Source: Pseudobdellovibrio sp031428275
Lineage (GTDB): Bacteria > Bdellovibrionota > Bdellovibrionia > Bdellovibrionales > Bdellovibrionaceae
DNA length: 64,000 nucleotides
Direction: 5' to 3'
Assembly: GCA_031428275.1 (NCBI GenBank)
Contig: JANPPC010000008.1
Location: 119,955-183,954, forward strand
A program made the position numbers and the translations under genes. Under the pieces are notes generated by a model, which saw only the letters and a list, made by a program, of their open reading frames with translations, had not been told where the DNA came from and did no database searches. Below, in pieces: positions 25,533 to 33,840 of the stretch. Each line of letters opens with the position of its first letter. Position 1 is the first letter of the stretch.

Positions 25533-26507
25533 TTAATTACAAACATAACTAGCTAAGGCTACCGACATTCCCGATTTTAAAGCCGATTCGCTTGCGATAC
25601 CACAAAAACCGACGCCATTACCTTGTGTCACTTCCATTGAAATTGTGCGACCTTTAGATTGCCAAGCTTTGATTTGTTTCTTTGCTTCAATTATATCATC
25701 GCCTTCGAACTTATCCCAGGCGCATGTCTTAGAAGGCTTTACTTCTGCAACATAGGGTTCTGAAATTGATTTTGCTAAAACATTATTTAACTGTTTGCGG
25801 TAAGATTGCGCGGTTACGTAAGCCGGTAATTCTGTACAGCTGAATGGTGAACTTCCGTAAGTGCAGTCTAAATAAGACTTCGAGTAAACGCCTTCAGGGT
25901 CTGTAATTACGGGCGTTTTCTTATCGCCATTCCAGCAAAAAGTACTTTTCGCCTCTTGCACTGTTAAGCCAAAGTAAGTCTCGAATGCATCAGAATAAGG
26001 TGGTTTGTAAAATAGACCACCAAACATTTTTTGACGTAATGAAGAATCACTTTCGTTTGTTAAACCTTGAATAACTAATTCCATTTGGGATGTTCTCGCC
26101 GTCTCGGGATACAAGGCGTCAGAACCACGATTCAATTTCTCGATGATCATTTCTTTAGTCGGCCGAAATGCGTTGTGATCTGATTTATTTGAAATCTGAC
26201 AAGCCAAGTACATTGAATCAACTAAGGCTTGGGCCTTAGTTGATAATTGTCTGACCGGCGGGTTGCTCGGAACATCACAACTTAAACACGACAAGACTTT
26301 TGTCGAGCTATCAGAGTTACAAGCACCATTCGATACTTTGAATCCTGTTACCGGCTGCGGAGGCACGACGACATCTGGATTACCATCGACTGGAATCTCT
26401 GCTTTAGCTAGGCTTGCTTCTTCAATTTGTGAAAAAGTTGTTTTACCGCATCCGGCAAACATAACTGCGACCGCTAATGTTAAGATCAGTTGATTCGTAT
26501 TTTTCAT
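25533..26507 (-). CDS. hypothetical lipoprotein
   Basis: No known family recognised. The 324 residues begin with a signal sequence ending in lipobox FAGC (Cys near residue 20), so it is a predicted lipoprotein, followed by a Pro/Val-rich linker and a globular region with about ten Cys (CLSCDVP, FCWNG, FSCTE, KTCAW, GFCGI, SYVCN), suggesting several disulfides. Strong Shine-Dalgarno GAGGTG lies seven to eight bases before the ATG. A terminator follows in the convergent CPXCG gene. Cell-surface or periplasmic exposure is likely; a role is not evident. Confidence 0.85.
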   Translation of the reverse strand: MKNTNQLILTLAVAVMFAGCGKTTFSQIEEASLAKAEIPVDGNPDVVVPPQPVTGFKVSNGACNSDSSTKVLSCLSCDVPSNPPVRQLSTKAQALVDSMYLACQISNKSDHNAFRPTKEMIIEKLNRGSDALYPETARTSQMELVIQGLTNESDSSLRQKMFGGLFYKPPYSDAFETYFGLTVQEAKSTFCWNGDKKTPVITDPEGVYSKSYLDCTYGSSPFSCTELPAYVTAQSYRKQLNNVLAKSISEPYVAEVKPSKTCAWDKFEGDDIIEAKKQIKAWQSKGRTISMEVTQGNGVGFCGIASESALKSGMSVALASYVCN

Positions 26508-26887
26508 CTTGCACCTCGTTGCGTTGCAACAATTAATATCTCTTCACCATCTTTCGGTGAGCAAGACCTTCGACTTAAGACCTTAGTGCTGAAAATATTG
26601 AAAAAAAATGGAATACTTCTAAGTCATATTTTTATGATCATAGAGTTTACAATTTTGTGAAAATTTTCTTAGCAATTTTAAGTTATTCGCAGAAATGAAA
26701 AAGACTTTTAGAAAAATCATCGCGGATTTTTATCTTACTCGTTTTAATCAAGCGAGACTAATCAGACTAACAGGTCACTAAAAGTAGCTTTCGAAATGCG
26801 CCCAGTGTATCAACTTTAGACACTTTTTAAACCCCAGCTAAATCTAATACCTGCTCGACAGGCTCTGTATTTGAATACCAATTACTG
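26508..26887. other. 380-bp intergenic region between divergent secreted-protein genes
   Basis: Longest gene-free stretch. It holds a direct repeat AAGACCTT at 26563-26570 and 26577-26584 (14-bp period), a small hairpin with CACC/GGTG arms near 26544-26560 inside the leader of the lipoprotein gene, a GTTGC-AAC-GCAAC hairpin near 26521-26531, and a 10-bp palindrome TATGATCATA (26633-26642). Several T-rich and A-rich runs are present. No confident promoter, tRNA or known riboswitch fold was seen. Confidence 0.6.
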
Positions 26888-27832
26888 ATGCAATTGAGCC
26901 CCCCGGTCGCCACTACAATAACAACCCTACTTTCACTGCTTCTGGCACTTACCGGGTGCGGTGACCCCCAGTTTTTGGATAAAACTCGTAAAGACCAAAG
27001 CATTCTGAACGGCAAGCCCGTAGTCGCCGGTGATCCGCTTGCCCGTCGAGTTGTCATGATCGTGCAAGAGCTTGATACCACAGCGACCGAGCCCGCTTTC
27101 TTTGGTCTCTGTTCGGGTGTACTGATCGACGCTCAGACTGTATTAACCGCAGCACACTGTGTAACAAAGGCAAACACGAAAACTCGGGTCATTGTCGACC
27201 CAAAGCCACGCGATTCAAATTTAAGAAATTCACCTAACGTCTTCACGATAAATAGCTTTCGTATTCATCCTCATTATTTAAAGGGCTTGAACGTGAAGTA
27301 CAAAAATTTGCAAGAGCTTATCTCTTACACGGATTTAGCAGTTGTTTTTTTAAACTCGGCGACAAACTTAGAAATCTCGGCCGACTACAATCTTCAGTTA
27401 GATGAAACGAGCGGGCTGAATGATATCGTGCTCGCCGGGTTCGGCAAAACAAGTTCACTCAAGGACACGTCCGCAATCGCGCATAGTGAATTAAGCGGTC
27501 AATTGAATCAGGCCGAAGCAAAAATAAGTTTTCAACAAATGCAAAGCGCTTACTTTTCTTTAGATCAGTTTAATGGCCCTGGCGTATGCCATGGCGATTC
27601 GGGCTCGCCCGTTTACGTAAAGAATTCAAGATCAGATCAATTAAGTTTATTAGCCATTGCCATAGATGTTTTTAAAACAGACGCCTCTGTCGACGCCACC
27701 CGCGATCCTAAAGGGATTTATACAACTTGCGCGAGCTCAGGCCTATTTCTTAACTTAGCGCCGCACCAAGACTGGATCACTTCTAGTGCAAGCCAGTTAC
27801 GAATCAATTTTGAACGCGCACGCGGTCAATAA
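26888..27832 (+). CDS. trypsin-like serine protease lipoprotein
   Basis: Secreted S1-family protease. The 314 residues start with a signal sequence and lipobox LTGC (Cys near 24), then the chymotrypsin fold: ILNGKPVVAGDP near the usual activation region, the catalytic His in LTAAHC (about 90), Asp in YTDLAVVF and Ser in CHGDSGSPVYV. All three catalytic residues are present, so it should be active, tethered to a membrane. There is no clear Shine-Dalgarno before the ATG. It nearly abuts the convergent aat gene (2 bp). Predatory Bdellovibrio-type bacteria carry many such proteases; a role in prey digestion is plausible but not shown. A second member lies at 44382. Confidence 0.88.
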   Translation: MQLSPPVATTITTLLSLLLALTGCGDPQFLDKTRKDQSILNGKPVVAGDPLARRVVMIVQELDTTATEPAFFGLCSGVLIDAQTVLTAAHCVTKANTKTRVIVDPKPRDSNLRNSPNVFTINSFRIHPHYLKGLNVKYKNLQELISYTDLAVVFLNSATNLEISADYNLQLDETSGLNDIVLAGFGKTSSLKDTSAIAHSELSGQLNQAEAKISFQQMQSAYFSLDQFNGPGVCHGDSGSPVYVKNSRSDQLSLLAIAIDVFKTDASVDATRDPKGIYTTCASSGLFLNLAPHQDWITSSASQLRINFERARGQ

Positions 27833-27834
27833 TT

Positions 27835-28482
27835 TTACAGATCGATTCGCGTTAAAAATTCATTTTTTTCAATTAATTTACCGCCAAAACTTTCGCACAC
27901 CGAAGTCACCATCTGAATATCCATCCAAGAAAATCCGCGATCTTGCAGAAGTAAAATCATATGCAGAAGTGCAAACTTCGATGCATTTGGAACTAAGTGA
28001 AACATACTTTCGCAGCTAAAGTACTTGTCAGACAACACTCCATAAATACCGCCGACGATCCTATCCTCTAACCAAATTTCAATCGACAAAGCCTTACCTT
28101 GTTTATGTAATTCAAAGTAGTTTTTTTCAATTTCAGAATTTATCCAGCTACCCTTTTGCCCGTTACGCAACTGAAGTCGGCATTGCTTCACGACTTCTTT
28201 AAAATTTTGATTGGACGTAACTTTGAAGTTTGCTTGATTTTTTTTAATCCATTTTAAAAAACTTTTTGGTAAATGCAGATCGTGAAAATCAATAACTCCC
28301 CGTTCGTCCGGACAAAACCACAAAAGCGGATAGCCTTCGTGTGGCCACGGGAAGATACCGTGATTATAAGAATAAATCAGCAGCTCGGGGCTTAATCTTC
28401 CGCCCACCGCTATAATATCTTCTATGGTTTCTTGACGAGGGTTTGCGAATATTTTTTTAAGGTCACTGTCCACGGCAAACAT
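27835..28482 (-). CDS. aat: leucyl/phenylalanyl-tRNA-protein transferase
   Basis: Attaches Leu or Phe to N-terminal Arg/Lys of proteins, marking them for ClpAP degradation (N-end rule). The 215-residue form starts at ATG 28482, which lies within the end of recQ. It shows VGGRLSPELLIYSYNHGIFPWP, PLLWFCPDERGVI, FKEVVKQC and SWI near 105, and DRIVGGIYGVLSDKYFSCESMF with the FxxESMF signature. The C-terminal half has the GNAT-like core. The ATG overlaps recQ by 20 bp, so the two are coupled. No obvious Shine-Dalgarno; a GTG three codons later is an alternative start. Confidence 0.93.
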   Translation of the reverse strand: MFAVDSDLKKIFANPRQETIEDIIAVGGRLSPELLIYSYNHGIFPWPHEGYPLLWFCPDERGVIDFHDLHLPKSFLKWIKKNQANFKVTSNQNFKEVVKQCRLQLRNGQKGSWINSEIEKNYFELHKQGKALSIEIWLEDRIVGGIYGVLSDKYFSCESMFHLVPNASKFALLHMILLLQDRGFSWMDIQMVTSVCESFGGKLIEKNEFLTRIDL

Positions 28483-29935
28483 CGCAAATTTCGCAAATTT
28501 CTTTTTTGTCGTAGCCAAAATATTGATAAACCTGCACAAGCCGGCAAAGCTCGTTATTCTGAATAAATCGTAGAAGTGACAATAACTTTTTTTGATGCTC
28601 TTTTTTTAAAACATTCTGGTCTTCAAGATCAAAATTTTCACTTGTCGGCGCCTGCACCGCTTTAAAACCGAATGGTGTATCGGTTTCTTCTAAACATTCC
28701 CAGCGGGTTAAAATTGAAACGGCCGCATTGACGCGGTAATCTTTTTTGTTTTTAAAAACCATTTGTTCGCGCAAAAATTCAAACCCATTTTGCGCGACCA
28801 CATCGGGCCGCGAATCAATAAGGTCATACACTTTTTCGATGAATTCTTTTTCAGGATACGCCCAATTTAAAAACTGCATCTGAATCGTCAAATCATCTTC
28901 GGAATATAAAAAATATCCAGAAGCCGGTAAACTGTCACGCCCAGCGCGCCCGACTTCTTGAAAATAAGCTTCTATAGACGACGGAATTTCGTAGTGGATC
29001 ACCGCCCGGATATTTGATTTATCAATCCCTAAGCCAAACGCAGGCGTTGCTAAGATCCACTGAACCTTACCGGTGATAAAATCATTTTGATTGCGTCGGC
29101 GCTGATCTGGCGGAAGATCGCCGTGATACTTTTGAAACTGAATTTTATTCTGGTATAAAAATCGCGCGGCGTTTTCTAAAGTTTGAATTAAAGAAAAGTA
29201 GATGACTCCACTTTGATCGGCGTGTTTTGCCAGAAGCTCTAACAGCTTTTCGTTTTTATCTTCAGCCGCGTAAGTTTCTAGTATATTTAAACTTAAATTC
29301 GGTCGCTCTAAACCACCCAAAATTAGATCTTTGGAAAGATCTAATTTAAACTGCTTTGCAATATCATTCTGAACTTCTGCGGTCGCCGTGGCGGTTAATG
29401 CAAGCAGCGCAGGAAGACCCAACTTTTCGCGGTACTGCTGAAGCTTCGCGTAATCAGGCCTAAAATCATGCCCCCAAAGCGAAATACAGTGCGCCTCATC
29501 GACAACAAATAGTTTTACTTTGCGCTTTTCTAAGCAATCCCAAAAAGCTAGCTTACGAAATCGTTCGGGCGCTACAAACACAAGTTTGTATTTTCCGTCG
29601 CCAATCTGCTTCATACGATTTTCTTTTTGGTCGGCCGAAAGAGATGAATTAATAAATGTCGCATCAATGCCGTAGTCGATCGCTTTTTTTGTCTGATCTT
29701 GCATTAAGGCAATCAGCGGAGAAATAACAAGCACCAGTTCATTGCCTTCGCATAAAGTCGCGGCGAATTGGTAAGTCAAAGATTTACCCGCGCCGGTTGG
29801 CATCAAAGCCAGCAAAGATTCATGCGCTAGCGTCTTTTCAATAATTTCTTTTTGCGGAAATCGAAAAGAATCGTATTTGAATTTTTCAAGCAAATGTTTT
29901 TCAAGAGAATTCACAATGAACAGTGTCACCGACAT
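28463..29935 (-). CDS. recQ: RecQ-family ATP-dependent DNA helicase (short form)
   Basis: 3'-5' DNA helicase family. The 490-residue form keeps the helicase core: LMPTGAGKSLTYQF (Walker A), VVDEAHCISLWGHDFRPDY (motif II and aromatic-rich loop), ATATAEVQ (motif III) and QEVGRAGRDS (motif VI). A C-terminal zinc site is suggested by C(x)nCxxCxxC (CRLVQVYQYF...CEICDVC). The winged-helix and HRDC domains of E. coli RecQ (610 residues) are missing or much reduced. Start is uncertain: ATG 29935 was chosen over GTG 29914 and an upstream codon; none has a clear Shine-Dalgarno. It overlaps aat downstream and is divergent from the M48 gene. Confidence 0.92.
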   Translation of the reverse strand: MSVTLFIVNSLEKHLLEKFKYDSFRFPQKEIIEKTLAHESLLALMPTGAGKSLTYQFAATLCEGNELVLVISPLIALMQDQTKKAIDYGIDATFINSSLSADQKENRMKQIGDGKYKLVFVAPERFRKLAFWDCLEKRKVKLFVVDEAHCISLWGHDFRPDYAKLQQYREKLGLPALLALTATATAEVQNDIAKQFKLDLSKDLILGGLERPNLSLNILETYAAEDKNEKLLELLAKHADQSGVIYFSLIQTLENAARFLYQNKIQFQKYHGDLPPDQRRRNQNDFITGKVQWILATPAFGLGIDKSNIRAVIHYEIPSSIEAYFQEVGRAGRDSLPASGYFLYSEDDLTIQMQFLNWAYPEKEFIEKVYDLIDSRPDVVAQNGFEFLREQMVFKNKKDYRVNAAVSILTRWECLEETDTPFGFKAVQAPTSENFDLEDQNVLKKEHQKKLLSLLRFIQNNELCRLVQVYQYFGYDKKEICEICDVCRGQ

Positions 29936-29977
29936 GACTAACTTGTGTAAATAAAAAAATATGGCTAAGTTAACCAA

Positions 29978-30796
29978 ATGAAAAATATGAAAATCACGAT
30001 CATCTTCATTTTAAGCTTATTCGTCAGCGCTTTTGTGACCGCTTGTGCAACCTCCACCGAAGGCGGTGCTGTCGGAATATCTCGAAAGCAATTGCTGGCG
30101 GTACCCAGCGCGCAAGTAAATGAAGTTGCAGCGCAAAGTTACGAGCAAGTTAAAAAAGATGCGGCCGCTAAAAAAACTCTCGATACAAACCAAGCCCTTT
30201 ACAATCGCGTAAAAAATGTCGCTAATCGCCTTATTCCTCAAGTGCAGGTCTTTCGCAAAGACGCAGCGGGCTGGGCGTGGGAAGTTCACGTTATTTCGAG
30301 CCCTGAGCTCAATGCCTATTGCATGCCTGGCGGTAAAATCGCTTTTTATTCTGGCATTATAGAAAAGCTCAATATGAGTGACGACGAGATAGCCGCTGTG
30401 ATGGGACATGAAATGGCCCATGCACTGCGAGAACACGGGCGCGAACGCGCATCACAAGCCATGATCGAGCAAGGCGTTTTAGCTATCGGCGTGGCCAGTG
30501 GCAAACTAGATCCAAAATACGCTCAAGTGGCATCGTTAATCTCGGCGGGCCTTTTTGTGTTACCGAATAGCCGAGGCCAAGAATCTGAAGCCGACCAAAT
30601 GGGAATCGAATTAGCGGCCCGAGCCGGTTATAACCCTGCAGCTGCCGTGACATTATGGCAGAAAATGGCAGCCCAAGGAGGCTCAAAACAGCCCGAATTC
30701 TTAAGCACTCATCCGTCTGATTCAACCCGAATTGCCCAAATTCAGTCTTGGCTACCAAGAGTGACTCCGCTCTATGAGGCCGCATCTCGTAAGTAG
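29978..30796 (+). CDS. M48-family zinc metalloprotease lipoprotein
   Basis: Periplasmic or outer-membrane-associated metalloprotease like LoiP/YcaL of E. coli. The 272 residues start with a signal sequence and lipobox VTAC (Cys near 23). The zinc motif is MGHEMAHALREHG with HExxH, and the third ligand is in GQESEADQMGIEL. AWEVHVISSPELNAYCMPGGKIAFYSG upstream is conserved in the family. C-terminal FLSTHPSDSTRIAQ completes the fold. It is divergent from recQ by about 40 bp and followed by a structured 190-bp gap before fusA. Likely role in envelope protein quality control. Confidence 0.93.
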   Translation: MKNMKITIIFILSLFVSAFVTACATSTEGGAVGISRKQLLAVPSAQVNEVAAQSYEQVKKDAAAKKTLDTNQALYNRVKNVANRLIPQVQVFRKDAAGWAWEVHVISSPELNAYCMPGGKIAFYSGIIEKLNMSDDEIAAVMGHEMAHALREHGRERASQAMIEQGVLAIGVASGKLDPKYAQVASLISAGLFVLPNSRGQESEADQMGIELAARAGYNPAAAVTLWQKMAAQGGSKQPEFLSTHPSDSTRIAQIQSWLPRVTPLYEAASRK

Positions 30797-30806
30797 GGCT
30801 AGACTA

Positions 30807-30834
30807 GTCTGCTAATAGGTCGCTGATAGCAGAC
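30807..30834 (+). other. inverted repeat after the M48 gene
   Basis: Perfect 8-bp arms GTCTGCTA and TAGCAGAC, loop of 12 bases, starting 10 bp after the M48 stop. Only AATTTC follows, so as an intrinsic terminator it is weak. Confidence 0.4.
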
Positions 30835-30887
30835 AATTTCATGCTAAAATCCATAGCACCGCAAATCAGTCTTTGCTCTGTGGCGGC

Positions 30888-30917
30888 TTTACTGATAAAC
30901 CAAATAATTCGTATAGA
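30888..30917 (+). promoter_or_regulatory. candidate fusA promoter
   Basis: TTTACT (30888-30893) and TATAGA (30912-30917) with an 18-bp spacer, each a four-of-six consensus match. Predicted start near 30924, about 66 nt before the fusA ATG. Visual call only. Confidence 0.3.
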
Positions 30918-30945
30918 ACGTATAGTTAATTTAGTAAAAATTAAT

Positions 30946-30969
30946 GTCTAACTGGCTGATCGGTTAGAC
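30946..30969 (+). promoter_or_regulatory. leader hairpin just before the fusA ribosome-binding site
   Basis: GTCTAACTGG pairs with TCGGTTAGAC (two G-U pairs) around loop CTGA, giving a 10-bp stem that ends about ten bases before the AAGGAA Shine-Dalgarno of fusA. It could affect mRNA stability or translation initiation; no known regulatory class was recognised. Confidence 0.5.
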
Positions 30970-30989
30970 CCTAGAAAAAAGGAATAGTT

Positions 30990-33098
30990 ATGGCTAAGAC
31001 ATGGGATATCCAGAAAGTTCGAAATATTGGTATTTCGGCGCACATCGATTCGGGCAAAACAACATTGTCTGAGCGTATTTTATTTTACGGTGGTAAAATC
31101 CACGAAATTCATGAAGTAAAAGGAAAAGATGGCGTTGGCGCGACGATGGATTCAATGGATCTTGAGCGCGAAAAAGGTATCACAATCCAGTCAGCGGCTA
31201 CTCAAGTACACTGGAAAGATTATACAATTAACTTAATCGATACACCGGGGCACGTTGACTTCACAGTTGAAGTTGAACGTTCTTTACGCGTACTTGATGG
31301 AGCAATCCTAGTTCTTTGCGGCGTATCAGGTGTTCAATCGCAATCAATCACGGTTGATCGTCAGATGAAGCGTTACTCGGTACCTCGCTTAGCTTTCGTA
31401 AATAAATTAGATCGCCAAGGCGCAAACCCATTCCGCGTTAAAGATGCATTAGTTGAAAAACTTCGCTTAAACGCATTCATGGCGAACATTCCAATCGGTT
31501 TAGAAGATAAGCATTCTGGTATCGTTGATTTAATCACGATGAAAGCTTTCCAAAACGTAGGCGATGACGGCGAAACAATTGCTGAAATCCCAGTTCCGGC
31601 TGAATTAGTTGACCAGGCTAAAGAATACCGTCAAATCTTAATCGGTAAATTAGCTGACGTTGATGACGTTATTGCTGAGAAATTCTTAATGGAAGAAGAG
31701 CCAACAGTTGAAGAAATGCGCGCAGCTATGCGTAAAGGTGTTATCAGCCTTAAGCTAGTTCCGGTATTCTGTGGATCTGCGTTTAAAAACAAAAACGTTC
31801 AGCATTTATTAGATGCTGTTACTTATTACTTACCGAACCCTGCTGAAAAACAAGAGCACGGTTTAGATTTAAATAAGAACGAAGAAAAATTTCCTTTAAT
31901 TACAAACAACGACATGCCACTTGTCATGCTTGCGTTCAAGCTTCAAGAGACTCAATTCGGTCAATTAACGTACATGCGAGTTTACCAAGGTACGGTAAAA
32001 AAAGGTGATTTCATTATCAATCAAACGAATAAGAAATCATTAAAAGTTCCACGTTTAGTGCGTATGCACTCGGCGAAAATGGAAGACATCGATGCATCTT
32101 ATGCGGGCGATATCGTAGCTGTATTCGGTGTTGATTGCGCGTCTGGCGATACTTTCTGCGACGATCGTATCAATGCATCTATGCAATCTATGCACGTACC
32201 AGATTCAGTTATCTCTTTAGCGATTGCTCCGAAAACGAAAGAAGCTTCGAACAACTTTACAAAAGCTTTACAAAAGTTCCGTAAAGAAGATCCAACTTTC
32301 CGCGTTCACCGCGACGAAGAATCTAACGAAACAATCATTTCTGGAATGGGCGAGCTTCACTTAGAAATTTATGTTGAACGTATGAAACGTGAATTCGCGT
32401 GTGAAGTAACTGTGGGTCAACCGCAAGTTGCTTACCGTGAGACAATCACGCAAGCGGCAGACTACGATTACACTCATAAAAAACAAACGGGTGGTTCGGG
32501 TCAATTCGCCAAAATCTCGGGTGGTATTCGCCCTCTTGAAGCTCAAGAAGACGGAAAAACATTCTTGTTTCTTAATAAAGTTGTGGGCGGTCGTATTCCT
32601 AAAGAATTCATCCCTGCAGTTGAAGAAGGTTTCGCTGAACAATGTGCTAAAGGCCCTATGATTGGTTTCCCAATCGTTGGCGTTGAAGTTGATCTACAAG
32701 ATGGTTCTTACCATGACGTGGATTCTTCGTACATGGCGTTCAAAATTGCGGCGATGGCTGCTATGCGTGAAGTTTACCAAAAAGCAAAACCAGCTGTTCT
32801 TGAGCCTATCATGAAGCTTGAAACAACTGTTCCAGAAGAATACCAAGGTCCGGCTACGGGTCAGATCAATCAACGTCGTGGTGTTATCACTGGTACGACT
32901 TCGATTGAAGGCAACGTAACTATTGAGGCAGAAGTGCCGTTAACAGAAATGTTCGGTTACTCGACTGACTTACGTTCTGCGACTAAAGGTAAAGGAGAAT
33001 TCTCTATGGAATTCGCGAAGTATTCGCAAGCTCCAAGAAATATTCAAGATGCTTTAGCTAAGAAGTACGCTGAAAAGCGCGCTGCTGAGAATAAGTAG
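30990..33098 (+). CDS. fusA: elongation factor G, mitochondrial/spirochete-like type
   Basis: Translocase GTPase that moves tRNAs and mRNA on the ribosome. The 702 residues have G1 AHIDSGKTTLSERIL, DTPGHVDFTVE (G3), NKLDR (G4) and GSAFKNK (G5), then domains II to V in the normal order. The effector-side sequence HEVKGKDGVGATMDSMDLEREKGITIQ is the form of mitochondrial EF-G1 and of the spd type known from spirochetes, planctomycetes and some deltaproteobacteria; the usual bacterial form is AHIDAGKTT. Shine-Dalgarno AAGGAA precedes the ATG. A downstream set of three hairpins ends in an intrinsic terminator. It stands alone, apart from str-operon genes. Confidence 0.95.
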   Translation: MAKTWDIQKVRNIGISAHIDSGKTTLSERILFYGGKIHEIHEVKGKDGVGATMDSMDLEREKGITIQSAATQVHWKDYTINLIDTPGHVDFTVEVERSLRVLDGAILVLCGVSGVQSQSITVDRQMKRYSVPRLAFVNKLDRQGANPFRVKDALVEKLRLNAFMANIPIGLEDKHSGIVDLITMKAFQNVGDDGETIAEIPVPAELVDQAKEYRQILIGKLADVDDVIAEKFLMEEEPTVEEMRAAMRKGVISLKLVPVFCGSAFKNKNVQHLLDAVTYYLPNPAEKQEHGLDLNKNEEKFPLITNNDMPLVMLAFKLQETQFGQLTYMRVYQGTVKKGDFIINQTNKKSLKVPRLVRMHSAKMEDIDASYAGDIVAVFGVDCASGDTFCDDRINASMQSMHVPDSVISLAIAPKTKEASNNFTKALQKFRKEDPTFRVHRDEESNETIISGMGELHLEIYVERMKREFACEVTVGQPQVAYRETITQAADYDYTHKKQTGGSGQFAKISGGIRPLEAQEDGKTFLFLNKVVGGRIPKEFIPAVEEGFAEQCAKGPMIGFPIVGVEVDLQDGSYHDVDSSYMAFKIAAMAAMREVYQKAKPAVLEPIMKLETTVPEEYQGPATGQINQRRGVITGTTSIEGNVTIEAEVPLTEMFGYSTDLRSATKGKGEFSMEFAKYSQAPRNIQDALAKKYAEKRAAENK

Positions 33099-33145
33099 AA
33101 AGCGGAGCTTTCTAGGAGACGAAGTTCGACTGTGTCGGGCTTCGT
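33097..33145 (+). other. two perfect hairpins directly after fusA
   Basis: First hairpin: AGAAAGC-gga-GCTTTCT (33097-33113), a 7-bp stem that begins in the stop codon. Second: a 12-bp stem, 33119-33130 with 33134-33145 (two G-U pairs), loop TGT. Neither has a U-tract; they precede the terminator at 33167 and may protect the 3' end or aid termination. Confidence 0.65.
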
Positions 33146-33166
33146 TGAAATACAGTACCGATTCGA

Positions 33167-33196
33167 AGCCCTGGCGTAATCCGGGGCTTTTTTTTT
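33167..33196 (+). terminator. Rho-independent terminator of fusA
   Basis: AGCCCTGG pairs with CCGGGGCT (one G-U) around loop CGTAAT, giving an 8-bp GC-rich stem, followed immediately by TTTTTTTTT (33188-33196). Confidence 0.9.
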
Positions 33197-33314
33197 GCTT
33201 TTCATACAACTGGCTTTTACCGAACGCCTAGCCGTGTACAATCAGATAAAATTTTCGATACCTTTGATTACGTTATCTGTAGTCACTTCTGTTTTTTTTC
33301 GTTACGATTTTTCT

Positions 33315-33833
33315 GTGCGTTACAGTTTGCTTTTCATCATTCTAATTTTTTCTCGGTTCGCTTCGGCGACCATGGCGCCCCGAATGTATTCTATTATTGC
33401 GCAGTTTAGCGGTTCAGTCTCTGAGGGTACCGAGCGCACTGGTTCGCCTACCTATAATAACAAAATGAGCTTTGAAGTTTTATATTTGGTTCGTAGCGGG
33501 CCAACTTTTGGTGGCCGCTATATCATCGAAGGTCGTAACGATAATGAGTCTACCTCGGGGCAGGCTTATGGGCCGATGGCTGGTTACTATTCAGAGCGTG
33601 GGTTTTTCTTTTTAGTCACTTATGACGTCTTAGCGAAGCTGGGTCGGTGGACCAATGGTGAAGGTTTTGAATTTGATCTTGGCTATATTCACCACATTGG
33701 CGGGCAATTTCATATTGGTGGAAAGTACTCATATCGTAAAATGCGCTATAAAACAGATACCAGTGATTCAACGGCAGTCGAAAAAAATACCACCGAAAGC
33801 TTTCCGAGCTTAGTTTTTACTTATTTATTTTAA
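33315..33833 (+). CDS. predicted exported beta-barrel-like protein
   Basis: Start taken at GTG 33315, which gives MRYSLLFIILIFSRFASA, a good signal peptide, then a 155-residue mature part; upstream in-frame sequence overlaps the fusA terminator. The mature region alternates aromatic/hydrophobic with polar residues (GGRYIIEGRND, FFFLVTYDVL, FDLGYIHHIGGQFHIGGKYSY) and ends in VFTYLF, a C-terminal aromatic, consistent with a small outer-membrane barrel of about eight strands. No Shine-Dalgarno is clear. It is convergent with the next barrel-like gene. Family unrecognised; function unknown. Confidence 0.65.
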   Translation: MRYSLLFIILIFSRFASATMAPRMYSIIAQFSGSVSEGTERTGSPTYNNKMSFEVLYLVRSGPTFGGRYIIEGRNDNESTSGQAYGPMAGYYSERGFFFLVTYDVLAKLGRWTNGEGFEFDLGYIHHIGGQFHIGGKYSYRKMRYKTDTSDSTAVEKNTTESFPSLVFTYLF

Positions 33834-33840
33834 TTTTTAA

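Noticed and set aside
26789..26820. Sigma28-like motif TAAAGTT with downstream GC-rich element on the minus strand
   Set aside because: The -10 element matches poorly and it would lie about 300 bp before the gene.
26508..26887. GEMM (cyclic-di-GMP) riboswitch upstream of the Cys-rich lipoprotein
   Set aside because: Conserved core bases and two-helix junction were not found; only small hairpins are visible.
30017..30436. Minus-strand frame of 139 aa inside the M48 gene
   Set aside because: Overlaps fully with a well-supported protease on the other strand.
33195..33314. Upstream extension of the 172-aa barrel-like protein
   Set aside because: It would begin inside the fusA terminator and place the signal peptide internally.
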